15,418 nucleotides of DNA from NCBI GenBank assembly GCA_015259235.1, contig JABZGM010000028.1:1-15418 (forward strand). Reading direction: 5' to 3'. Shown piece after piece: positions 1 through 7,302 of this stretch (the stretch's first letter is position 1; every line of letters starts with the position of its first letter). A program made the position numbers and the translations under genes. The stretch is from Alloprevotella sp. GTDB lineage: Bacteria; Bacteroidota; Bacteroidia; Bacteroidales; Bacteroidaceae. The notes under the pieces were generated by a model that worked only from the letters and a program-made list of their open reading frames with translations, was not told where the DNA came from and made no database searches.

Positions 1-70
1 GCTCAACAATCTAATAAAATCTGTTCAGAATCTAATGACCGATTTGGGATTATTAGGACAAAGGTTGTGA

Positions 71-1975
71 TTACTTCACTTCTTCGAAGTCAGCATCTTG
101 GATGTCTTCCTTGCCGTTTTGTTGAGCACCTTGTTGTGCACCACCTTGAGCGAAGTCAGCAGCACCAGGTTGAGCACCGCCACCGGCTTGAGCGTAAAGC
201 TCTTGAGTTGCAGCATTCAAAGCAGCAGTAGCAGCGTCGATGGCAGCAACATCTTGTGCCTTGTGCGCTTCCTTCAACTGGTTGAGCGCAGCTTGCACCT
301 TACCCTTCACTTCTGCAGGGAGCTTATCACCATTTTCAGAGAGCATATTTTCGGTTTGGAAAATCATACTGTCCGCTTGGTTGATCTTCTGGATGCGTTC
401 AGCTTCAGCCTTGTCCGCAGCAGCGTTAGCTTCAGCTTCAGCCTTCATACGGTCGATCTCATCTTGAGAGAGGTTAGAAGAAGCCTCGATGCGGATGCTT
501 TGTTCCTTACCAGTAGCCTTATCCTTCGCGCTCACATTGAGAATACCGTTAGCATCAATGTCGAAAGTAACTTCGATTTGAGGCACACCACGGCGAGCAG
601 GAGCGATACCAGCGAGGTTGAAACGACCGATGCTCTTGTTTTGAGCAGCCATAGTGCGTTCACCTTGGAGCACGTGGATGGTCACTTCGGGTTGGTTGTC
701 CTCAGCAGTAGAGAAAGTCTGGCTACGTTTGCAAGGAATAGTCGTGTTAGCTTCCACGAGCTTAGTCATCACGCCACCGAGCGTTTCGATACCCATAGAA
801 AGAGGAGTAACGTCGAGGAGGACGATGTCAGACACACCGCTTTCCTTGTTGAGGATAGCACCTTGGATAGCAGCACCCACAGCCACCACTTCGTCAGGAT
901 TCACACCCTTAGAAGGAGCTTTGCCGAAGAAGTTTTGCACGAGTTCTTGCACAGCAGGGATACGGCTTGAACCACCTACGAGAATTACTCCGTCAATGTC
1001 TGAAGTAGAAAGTTTCGCATCACGGATTGCATTTTGGCAAGGTACGAGACAAGCTTGAATGAGACTATGTGCCAATTGTTCGAATTGCGCACGTGTCAAT
1101 GTCTTTACCAAGTGCTTTGGCACACCGCCTTCAGCTGTAATATAAGGAAGGTTGATTTCGGTAGAAGCAGAGCTAGAGAGTTCAATCTTCGCCTTTTCAG
1201 CAGCTTCCTTCAAACGCTGCATTGCCATTGGGTCGGCAGTGAGGTCAGCGCCTTCGTCGTTCTTAAATTCTTGTACCAACCAGTCGATGATCACTTGGTC
1301 GAAGTCGTCACCACCGAGGTGAGTATCACCATTTGTAGAGAGCACTTCAAACACACCGCCACCGAATTCGAGGATTGAAATATCGAAGGTACCACCACCG
1401 AGGTCGAACACCGCAATCTTCATATCCTTGTTGGCCTTGTCCACACCATAAGCGAGGGCAGCAGCCGTGGGTTCGTTCACGATACGCTTCACTTCGAGAC
1501 CAGCGATTTGACCAGCTTCCTTAGTAGCTTGACGTTGAGAGTCAGAGAAGTAAGCAGGCACGGTGATTACCGCTTCAGTCACTTCTTGTCCGAGGTAATC
1601 TTCTGCAGTTTTCTTCATCTTTTGGAGTATCATTGCAGAGATTTCTTGTGGAGTGTAGTTGCGACCGTCAATCGCCACACGAGGAAGACCGCCATCGTTC
1701 ACCACCTTATAAGGCATACGAGCGATTTCTTTTTCCACTTGGCTGAAATTCTCACCCATAAAACGCTTGATAGAGTAAACCGTACGTTCAGGGTTTGTGA
1801 TTGCTTGACGCTTAGCAGGGTCACCCACTTTACGTTCACCATCGCCAACGAAAGCCACTACAGAAGGAGTGGTGCGCTTACCTTCGCTGTTAGCAATAAC
1901 CACAGGTTCGTTACCTTCAAAAACGGAAACACAAGAGTTGGTGGTTCCGAGGTCAATACCAATAATCTTTCCCAT
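71..1975 (-). CDS. dnaK: Molecular chaperone DnaK (Hsp70)
   Basis: DnaK is the cytosolic ATP-dependent Hsp70 chaperone that binds unfolded polypeptides and works with DnaJ and GrpE. The 634-residue product has the family's normal length. It shows the N-terminal phosphate-binding motif GIDLGTTNSC (residues 6-15), the catalytic-type lysine in SIKRF (K70), DLGGGTFD (191-198), GGDDFD (221-226), ILVGGSSRIP (331-340) and the interdomain linker VLLDVTPLS (385-393). The substrate-binding and lid domains follow, with a Gly/Gln/Ala-rich disordered tail ending in the typical EEVK. The ATG at 1975 gives the canonical DnaK N-terminus; the region upstream is A/T-rich with no clear Shine-Dalgarno, as is usual in Bacteroidota. 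grpE and dnaJ are not adjacent. A sigma-54-type promoter lies about 140 bases upstream (2117-2134), and no housekeeping TAnnTTTG box was found in the 5' region. No convincing terminator is visible in the 70 bases after the stop. Confidence 0.98.
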   Translation of the reverse strand: MGKIIGIDLGTTNSCVSVFEGNEPVVIANSEGKRTTPSVVAFVGDGERKVGDPAKRQAITNPERTVYSIKRFMGENFSQVEKEIARMPYKVVNDGGLPRVAIDGRNYTPQEISAMILQKMKKTAEDYLGQEVTEAVITVPAYFSDSQRQATKEAGQIAGLEVKRIVNEPTAAALAYGVDKANKDMKIAVFDLGGGTFDISILEFGGGVFEVLSTNGDTHLGGDDFDQVIIDWLVQEFKNDEGADLTADPMAMQRLKEAAEKAKIELSSSASTEINLPYITAEGGVPKHLVKTLTRAQFEQLAHSLIQACLVPCQNAIRDAKLSTSDIDGVILVGGSSRIPAVQELVQNFFGKAPSKGVNPDEVVAVGAAIQGAILNKESGVSDIVLLDVTPLSMGIETLGGVMTKLVEANTTIPCKRSQTFSTAEDNQPEVTIHVLQGERTMAAQNKSIGRFNLAGIAPARRGVPQIEVTFDIDANGILNVSAKDKATGKEQSIRIEASSNLSQDEIDRMKAEAEANAAADKAEAERIQKINQADSMIFQTENMLSENGDKLPAEVKGKVQAALNQLKEAHKAQDVAAIDAATAALNAATQELYAQAGGGAQPGAADFAQGGAQQGAQQNGKEDIQDADFEEVK

Positions 1976-2116
1976 AATTGTATATTCTTTTTTTTGTTAT
2001 TCAAATTGGATTCTTCGCCACACGCACAGCGTTATCTTCGAGAGAGGAAGTGTAACATTCGGTTTTGATGAGAAAATCTCCGATGTCTGCGCTGCGATGG
2101 CGTTACGCCCCTATTA

Positions 2117-2134
2117 TTGCAAGGCACGTGCCAA
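2117..2134 (-). promoter_or_regulatory. Sigma-54 (-24/-12) promoter in front of dnaK
   Basis: Read on the minus strand, the sequence is TTGGCACG-TGCC-TTGCAA. This matches the established RpoN consensus TTGGCACG-N4-TTGCA at every specified position, with GG (2132-2131) and GC (2120-2119) separated by exactly 10 bases. The predicted start is near 2107, leaving a leader of about 130 nt before the dnaK ATG. The orientation and distance fit dnaK, and no other minus-strand gene lies between. That it drives dnaK is an inference. An alternative housekeeping promoter could exist but was not recognised. Confidence 0.75.
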
Positions 2135-2165
2135 AAAAGAAAATGCCTTTTCACTTCATTTTCTC

Positions 2166-2193
2166 TCTGACATCTTGTCATAAATCTGTCAGA
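2166..2193. promoter_or_regulatory. TGACA/TGTCA dyads upstream of the sigma-54 promoter
   Basis: A 7-bp inverted repeat, TCTGACA (2166-2172) and TGTCAGA (2187-2193), encloses a second dyad TGACA-TCT-TGTCA (2168-2180). It lies about 60-85 bp upstream of the predicted sigma-54 start, a position where a bacterial enhancer-binding protein could sit. A role as activator site is inferred from position and symmetry only. Confidence 0.35.
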
Positions 2194-2453
2194 AACGTCC
2201 CAACCTTATCCCTGCACTGGCGATTTCATCCCATCCTAATTAGGAAGAGATTGTCGTTCTTCTCCACCCCATCATCGTCTTCTCTCTCGCGCACTCGGAA
2301 ATCAGTGTCAAACAAAGCGAAATCACGAGGGCGAAATGTTAATGCCGAACGGCGAAAATCGCAAGATGTTTCTTCATTCTAGGAAATCAAAACACACTTT
2401 TCCCTTCTCCGTATTGTCTTTTTCGGCTCGTTCATTTCAAACTTAGGGCATTT

Positions 2454-2535
2454 TCCGACAATTTCGTCGGACGTTTTCAAAATTTCGTCGGAGATTTTCA
2501 AAATTCCAAGGGAAGAAAACGGAAAAATGTCCGAC
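2454..2535. repeat. Cluster of TCCGAC/GTCGGA boxes with a 21-bp tandem repeat
   Basis: Four copies of the hexamer TCCGAC or its complement occur at 2454-2459, 2466-2471, 2487-2492 and 2530-2535. The first two form a hairpin with a six-base AATTTC loop. Copies two and three lie in a 21-bp direct repeat (2460-2479 and 2481-2500, each AATTTCGTCGGA followed by an ATTTTCA-like end) with a degenerate third start. The period makes a 64-codon minus-strand frame read KISDEI/KTSDEI, but that frame has no other gene-like property. The function is unknown; it could be an intergenic repeat or a multi-site operator. Confidence 0.55.
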
Positions 2536-2860
2536 AAAATTGCGCAAACAACACGTCGTTTCTTCATAAACAAGCACTAGTTTTGAAAAAACACCCCACA
2601 CCCCAGTAAAAACCTGCGAAAATCACGATTTTCAAAGCCGCTGAGAATAGCATAATTCCCTACAACTTTCTCGCAGTTCCAAATACCGCGTTAAATGGAG
2701 GGGTACGAAACGCAAAGTTTTACTAAAAACTAAATCGTTTCTCCTCTTTTCTCTTTCTCTTCAACAGACGTTTCATTGGGAAATCTCAATCTAGTCCCAA
2801 TAATAGAGAGTCATTTTGAGGAGAAAGACCCAAGCCAAAGGGGCATTATAGTTTGTTTTG

Positions 2861-2892
2861 TTTGCCTATGTGGTGCATTGTCCGTAACTTTG
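2861..2892 (+). promoter_or_regulatory. Bacteroidota-type promoter of murF-alr
   Basis: TTTG at 2861-2864 is followed after 20 bases by TAACTTTG at 2885-2892. This is a full match to the -33/-7 promoter described for the Bacteroides primary sigma factor (TTTG ... TAnnTTTG). The expected start is near 2897, giving a leader of about 120 nt before the murF-alr ATG. Confidence 0.8.
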
Positions 2893-3017
2893 CGCGCACA
2901 TTATTATATAATACGTCGCGGTCAACGCCAACGCTCACCTTTTTTGCCCTGAGGTCGCTCACCTTTCAGCGCATCACATTGGCTTGACGCACCGCTGCCA
3001 CTTTTCTGTTTAAACCT

Positions 3018-5561
3018 ATGTCCTACACGATAGCACAAACTGCAAAAATCATTGGAGCTTCCATCGATGGCGCAGGTGCTCACGACATCGCTGCGTGCAA
3101 TGCACAGATTGATTGGTTGCTCACAGACAGCCGTTCACTCGCTTTTCCCGAAACCTCTCTTTTCTTTGCCCTTCGCACAGCCACTGGCGACGGACACCGC
3201 TACATCCCTGCGCTACTCCAGCGCGGAGTTCGCAATTTTGTAGTCAACCTTGACTTTCATCTCGATGACCTCAACGACACCGCTGCCTCATCTCTCGTGA
3301 GCGAAGCCAATTTTCTTCGCGTGAAATCTCCGCTTCTGTCTTTGCAACGACTGGCAGCTGCCCATCGTGAGCAGTTTTCGCTCCCCGTTGTCGGCATCAC
3401 AGGCTCGAATGGCAAGACGATTGTCAAAGAATGGCTCTACCAGCTCCTTTGTCCCTCAGAACAAGTGACGCGCTCTCCACGCTCTTTTAATTCGCAAATT
3501 GGTGTTCCCCTCTCGGTGTGGTTGCTCAATGCGCAAAGCCGCATCGGCATCTTTGAAGCCGGCATCAGTCGTGAGGGAGAAATGGCACGTTTGCGCGACA
3601 TCATCCAACCCACGCTTGGACTCATTACCAACATTGGCGCAGCGCACGAAGCCAATTTCTCTAGTATGGAGGAGAAATGTGCGGAAAAATTGCAACTATT
3701 TACGCATTGCAAAACGCTTGTCTATTGTGCCGACAATGAACTCATCGGAGCAACACTCGACAAAATGGACTTTGCTGGTAAGCGCATCACGTGGTCTAAG
3801 CAAGGCAAAGCAGCGCAATATCGCTTCTCCACCCACATACTGTCGGACTGCACGGAGATTTCGTTCCAAATTGCGGAGCTTGCAGCAGACGGTTCTTATA
3901 TTTTCAGTCAGAACCAAGAGAAACACCAGTTTTTCATCCCTTTCACAGACGAAGCCTCCATCGAAAATGCCATTCACGCGGCAGTTGTTGCGCTGCAACT
4001 GGGGGTATCTGTAGAACAACTTGCAACGCGGATGCCACTACTTCAATCGGTGGCAATGCGTCTTGAGGTGAAACCTGGGGTGCGTGGGCTGACGCTCATC
4101 GACGATGCTTACAATGCCGATCTCACGTCGCTCGACATTGCCCTCGATTTCCTACATCGTCGCAAAGAAGCACACCATAAATCTGTGCTTGTGTTGAGCG
4201 ATTTTCAGCAAACAGGGATGCCCGCTGGCGAACTCTATCAGCGCGTGGCAACACTCATTGCATCGCGTCCTGTGGACAAAGTCATCGGCATCGGCCACGA
4301 AGTGAAACGTTTGCAGAATCTTCTGCAATGTCAGGTGGAATGCTTCGACCATACCGATGATTTTCTCGCAAGTTCTTGCCTTGCTTCGCTCTCTGATGCC
4401 GTGGTGCTCCTCAAAGGCGCACGCGAATTTGCTTTTGAACGCATTGCCGACGAACTCCAACTCAAGGTACACGAAACGACTTTGGAAATCAACCTATCGG
4501 CACTTGCTGACAATGTGCGCTTCTACCGCTCGCACCTTCGTCCCGGCGTGAAACTCACTTGTATGATTAAAGCCGGTGCTTACGGTTGTGGTAGCGTGGA
4601 AGTGGCTCGAACGCTACAAGACCTTGGAGTAGATTATCTTGCGGTGGCGGTGGCTGACGAAGGTGCGGAACTCCGAAAAGCGGGTATCACTGCCGGAATC
4701 TTGGTGATGAATCCCGAAATGAGTGCGCTCCATACCTTGTTTAAGTATCGTCTTGAACCCGAAGTCTACAATTTCCGCCTACTCGATGCGCTCATCGCTG
4801 CAGCGCGCCACGAGGGCATCACGCAATATCCTGTGCACATCAAACTCGATACGGGTATGTGTCGCTTGGGGTTCAATCCTGAGCACGACATTCCCGCAGT
4901 GATTGAGCGTTTCCGCCACCAACAAGCCCTGCGACCTCGTTCTGTCTTCTCGCACTTTGTGGGAAGTGATAGCCCCGATTTCGACGAATTCTCAGCACAA
5001 CAATTTGCGCGCTTCGATCGGGCTTCTCTAGAACTTCAAGCGGCTTTTCCCTTCCACGTGATGCGCCACATCTGCAACTCCGCCGGCATAGAGCGTTTTC
5101 CCGAACGTCAACTCGATATGTGCCGTTTGGGACTAGGACTTTACGGCATCGACCCCATCGACAATCGCACCCTTGAACACGTGGCTACTTTGCGCACCAC
5201 GATTCTTCAGATTCGTGAAGTGCCTGCTGGCACGAGTGTGGGCTACAGTCGCAAGACCATTGTGCAACGTCCCTCGCGCATTGCTGCCATCCCCATTGGC
5301 TATGCCGACGGATTAGACCGCCATCTCGGCAACGGCCGTGGACATTGCCTGGTGAATGGACATCCTGCTCCCTATGCGGGCAACATCTGTATGGATGTTT
5401 GTATGATTGACGTGACGGATGTGCCTTGTCGCGAAGGAGATTCCGTAGAAATTTTTGGCGAGCACCTGCCAGCTGCACAACTTGCTGAATGGCTCGACAC
5501 GATTCCCTATGAAATTCTCACTTCCGTCAGCGACCGCGTGAAAAGAGTCTTTTTTGAGTAA
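3018..5561 (+). CDS. murF: Bifunctional MurF ligase / alanine racemase fusion
   Basis: This 847-residue protein joins two cytoplasmic peptidoglycan enzymes. Residues 1 to about 475 are UDP-MurNAc-tripeptide:D-Ala-D-Ala ligase (MurF), with the ATP-binding GITGSNGKT (126-134, K133), the FEAGISREGEM segment of the Mur central domain, and DDAYNAD (362-368) in the C-terminal domain. Residues from about 485 onward are alanine racemase: CMIKAGAYG places the PLP-binding lysine at K518, KLDTGMCRLGF follows, and VGYSR (Y743) aligns with the family's second catalytic tyrosine. IPIGYADG and NICMD are also present. The product thus makes D-Ala and attaches D-Ala-D-Ala, while the Ddl ligase must lie elsewhere. 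The fusion is known in Bacteroidota. The ATG at 3018 gives the usual N-terminus MSYTI. It lies about 120 nt behind a good promoter and is the first gene of the plus-strand block. Confidence 0.96.
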   Translation: MSYTIAQTAKIIGASIDGAGAHDIAACNAQIDWLLTDSRSLAFPETSLFFALRTATGDGHRYIPALLQRGVRNFVVNLDFHLDDLNDTAASSLVSEANFLRVKSPLLSLQRLAAAHREQFSLPVVGITGSNGKTIVKEWLYQLLCPSEQVTRSPRSFNSQIGVPLSVWLLNAQSRIGIFEAGISREGEMARLRDIIQPTLGLITNIGAAHEANFSSMEEKCAEKLQLFTHCKTLVYCADNELIGATLDKMDFAGKRITWSKQGKAAQYRFSTHILSDCTEISFQIAELAADGSYIFSQNQEKHQFFIPFTDEASIENAIHAAVVALQLGVSVEQLATRMPLLQSVAMRLEVKPGVRGLTLIDDAYNADLTSLDIALDFLHRRKEAHHKSVLVLSDFQQTGMPAGELYQRVATLIASRPVDKVIGIGHEVKRLQNLLQCQVECFDHTDDFLASSCLASLSDAVVLLKGAREFAFERIADELQLKVHETTLEINLSALADNVRFYRSHLRPGVKLTCMIKAGAYGCGSVEVARTLQDLGVDYLAVAVADEGAELRKAGITAGILVMNPEMSALHTLFKYRLEPEVYNFRLLDALIAAARHEGITQYPVHIKLDTGMCRLGFNPEHDIPAVIERFRHQQALRPRSVFSHFVGSDSPDFDEFSAQQFARFDRASLELQAAFPFHVMRHICNSAGIERFPERQLDMCRLGLGLYGIDPIDNRTLEHVATLRTTILQIREVPAGTSVGYSRKTIVQRPSRIAAIPIGYADGLDRHLGNGRGHCLVNGHPAPYAGNICMDVCMIDVTDVPCREGDSVEIFGEHLPAAQLAEWLDTIPYEILTSVSDRVKRVFFE

Positions 5562-5625
5562 TGCTCTTCTTTGTCATTTAATCTAGGTGGTCTAACAGCT
5601 GCGAGATTGCTCCGCACATGATGGT

Positions 5626-5665
5626 GAGGGGCTCTGTATCTTCACAGAAACGCTTCGCGCCCCTC
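5626..5665 (+). other. Inverted repeat after murF-alr, possible RNA hairpin
   Basis: GAGGGGC (5626-5632) is complementary to GCCCCTC (5659-5665). Inside it a second small stem TCTGT/ACAGA (5633-5637 and 5644-5648) can form. It lies 65 bases after the murF-alr stop in a 250-base gap before algI. There is no T-run after it, so it is not a standard intrinsic terminator; it may be a processing or attenuation structure. No clear promoter for algI was found in this gap. Confidence 0.35.
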
Positions 5666-5811
5666 CCTTAAACACGTAATTTTCGTTGCCTCCTTGGGCA
5701 CGCTCTTACCTACTTCTACGGATTTGGAGTGCCACAAGGCGGCTCCATCCTGCCTGCTCCCACGGCAATACTTCCAACACATCTACTATTTCTCAACGAT
5801 AACTCGCTTAC

Positions 5812-7260
5812 ATGGTCTTTTCTGATCTCTTTTTTCTCTTCGTCTTTCTCCCTAGTTGTGCCATTCTTTATCTTTTGGCAGGGCTGATCGACCGAAAATC
5901 CTTGCAACCCAACGGCAGACCAGTCAATACGCTAAAGAATGCCGTACTCGTGTTGTTCTCTCTCATTTTCTATGCGTGGGGAGAACCTGTCTACGTTTTT
6001 CTCATGTTAGGGTGTGTGCTTTGGAACTATCTGGGCGGTCTTGCGCTCACTCGTTTTGAGCAATACCGCGGTTTTGCGCTCTTCCTAGGCGTTGTCGGCA
6101 ACTTAGCCATCCTTGGTACGTTCAAATACGCCGGTCTTATTGCCGACACTTTGACCAGTTTAGGCATCCCCGTGGCGAACCCTCACATTGCATTACCCAT
6201 TGGCGTGAGTTTCTACACGTTTCAATCTATGTCTTATCTCATTGATGTCTATCGCCGTGAGAGTCCTGTGCAGAAATCCTTTGGCAATCTCTTGCTCTAT
6301 GTGTCGATGTTCCCTCAACTTGTGGCAGGTCCCATCGTGCGTTACAGCACGGTGGCAGCGCAAATCCAAGACCGCCGCGTCACTGCCCACGATTTTGCCG
6401 AGGGAGTCTATCGTTTCCTCATCGGACTGGGCAAGAAAGTGATCCTTGCCAATCAGTTCTCCGAAATCGTATCGCAGTTCTTAGGCGGCAATCTCCAGCA
6501 TCTCACCACCTCTGGTGCGTGGTTAGGCATCTTGGCATTCACTTTCCAAATCTATTTTGACTTCTCTGGTTATAGCGACATGGCGATTGGCATGGGACGT
6601 TGCCTAGGTTTTCACTTCAACGAAAACTTTTCGCATCCCTACATTAGCCGAAGCATCACCGAGTTCTGGCGCAGATGGCACATCTCTTTGGGAAGTTTCT
6701 TCCGTGACTACGTCTACATTCCCCTCGGGGGTAATCGCCGTCACCAATCGCTCAACATTTTGGCAGTGTGGTTCTTGACTGGTCTTTGGCACGGTGCGAG
6801 TTGGAACTTCGTCCTCTGGGGCATGTATTTCGGTATCATCGTGATGTTAGAGAAATATACCCTTCTTCGTTTCATCCATCGTGTGCCGCGTGTCCTGCTC
6901 CATGTCTATAGTCTGCTACTCATCGTGGTGGGTTGGGGCATCTTCTACTTCGACGATTTCAACCGCCTCGGACAGTTTTTCCACAGCCTAGTGGGAGGAG
7001 CGAGCGAACTGCACAGTTTTATCACCACTGGCGCAGTATTCGACCATTTTTGGTTGTGGATCGCAGCCATCGTCTTGAGCATGCCGCTTCGTCATGGCGC
7101 ACAATGGCTCACGGCTCGTGCCTTGGGAGGTGAATCTTCAGGCGCGTATGCTATGGTAACGACCCTCGGCAGGGTGGCACTCTCCGTGGGCATCCTAGCC
7201 CTCTCCGTAGCGTTGCTCGTAGGTGCCACGAACAATGCGTTCATCTACACCAGATTCTAA
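5812..7260 (+). CDS. MBOAT-family O-acetyltransferase, AlgI-like
   Basis: This 482-residue polytopic membrane protein belongs to the membrane-bound O-acyltransferase family, AlgI branch. AlgI-type proteins take acetyl groups from the cytoplasm and pass them across the inner membrane for O-acetylation of a polysaccharide. Diagnostic features are the N-terminus MVFSDLFFLFVFLP, the repeated hydrophobic segments along the chain, and the motif WRRWHISLGSFFRDYVYIPLGG, which contains H290. TGLWHGASWNF carries the invariant MBOAT histidine H327. The length agrees with the family (about 460-520). The next gene, 42 bases downstream, encodes the usual DHHW-type partner, so the two probably form one transcript. 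The acetylated polymer is unknown; alginate is not implied, and a surface glycan or peptidoglycan are both possible. DltB is a less likely reading because no dltA, dltC or dltD is nearby. Confidence 0.93.
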   Translation: MVFSDLFFLFVFLPSCAILYLLAGLIDRKSLQPNGRPVNTLKNAVLVLFSLIFYAWGEPVYVFLMLGCVLWNYLGGLALTRFEQYRGFALFLGVVGNLAILGTFKYAGLIADTLTSLGIPVANPHIALPIGVSFYTFQSMSYLIDVYRRESPVQKSFGNLLLYVSMFPQLVAGPIVRYSTVAAQIQDRRVTAHDFAEGVYRFLIGLGKKVILANQFSEIVSQFLGGNLQHLTTSGAWLGILAFTFQIYFDFSGYSDMAIGMGRCLGFHFNENFSHPYISRSITEFWRRWHISLGSFFRDYVYIPLGGNRRHQSLNILAVWFLTGLWHGASWNFVLWGMYFGIIVMLEKYTLLRFIHRVPRVLLHVYSLLLIVVGWGIFYFDDFNRLGQFFHSLVGGASELHSFITTGAVFDHFWLWIAAIVLSMPLRHGAQWLTARALGGESSGAYAMVTTLGRVALSVGILALSVALLVGATNNAFIYTRF

Positions 7261-7302
7261 AACGGGCATTTCCCTTTTCTACCTCAGACTCTCGTTTTTA
7301 TC

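Larger units (their letters stand above)
1976..3017. other. Divergent 1-kb intergenic region between dnaK and murF-alr
   Basis: No convincing protein gene was found here. The stretch holds the dnaK sigma-54 promoter (2117-2134), TGACA dyads (2166-2193), a 12-bp palindrome TCCTAATTAGGA (2234-2245), a cluster of TCCGAC boxes (2454-2535), the dyad GAAAATC-AC-GATTTTC (2618-2633), the dyad ATTGGGA/TCCCAAT (2775-2801) and the murF-alr promoter (2861-2892). Next to the murF-alr start site lies the palindrome TATTATATAATA (2902-2913). In the murF-alr leader the 11-mer CGCTCACCTTT occurs twice, 24 bp apart (2932-2942 and 2956-2966). The individual short palindromes could be chance. Confidence 0.6.

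Noticed and set aside
31..44. 14-mer TCTAATGACCGATT shared with the slyD leader (minus, 12320-12307)
   Set aside because: About one such match is expected by chance in a window of this size on both strands, and the two contexts share nothing else.
98..970. 290-codon open frame antisense to dnaK, and similar long frames antisense to dnaX (13700-14371)
   Set aside because: These are shadows of strongly biased codon use in real genes; their products are Ser/His/Leu-rich without domain features.
2234..2245. 12-bp palindrome TCCTAATTAGGA upstream of dnaK
   Set aside because: Several perfect 12-bp palindromes are expected by chance in 15 kb; position alone does not make it a site.
2379..2573. 64-codon minus-strand frame with KISDEI/KTSDEI repeats
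   Set aside because: The protein repeat is only the 21-bp DNA repeat read in frame. There is no domain, start context or promoter; it is treated as non-coding repeat DNA.
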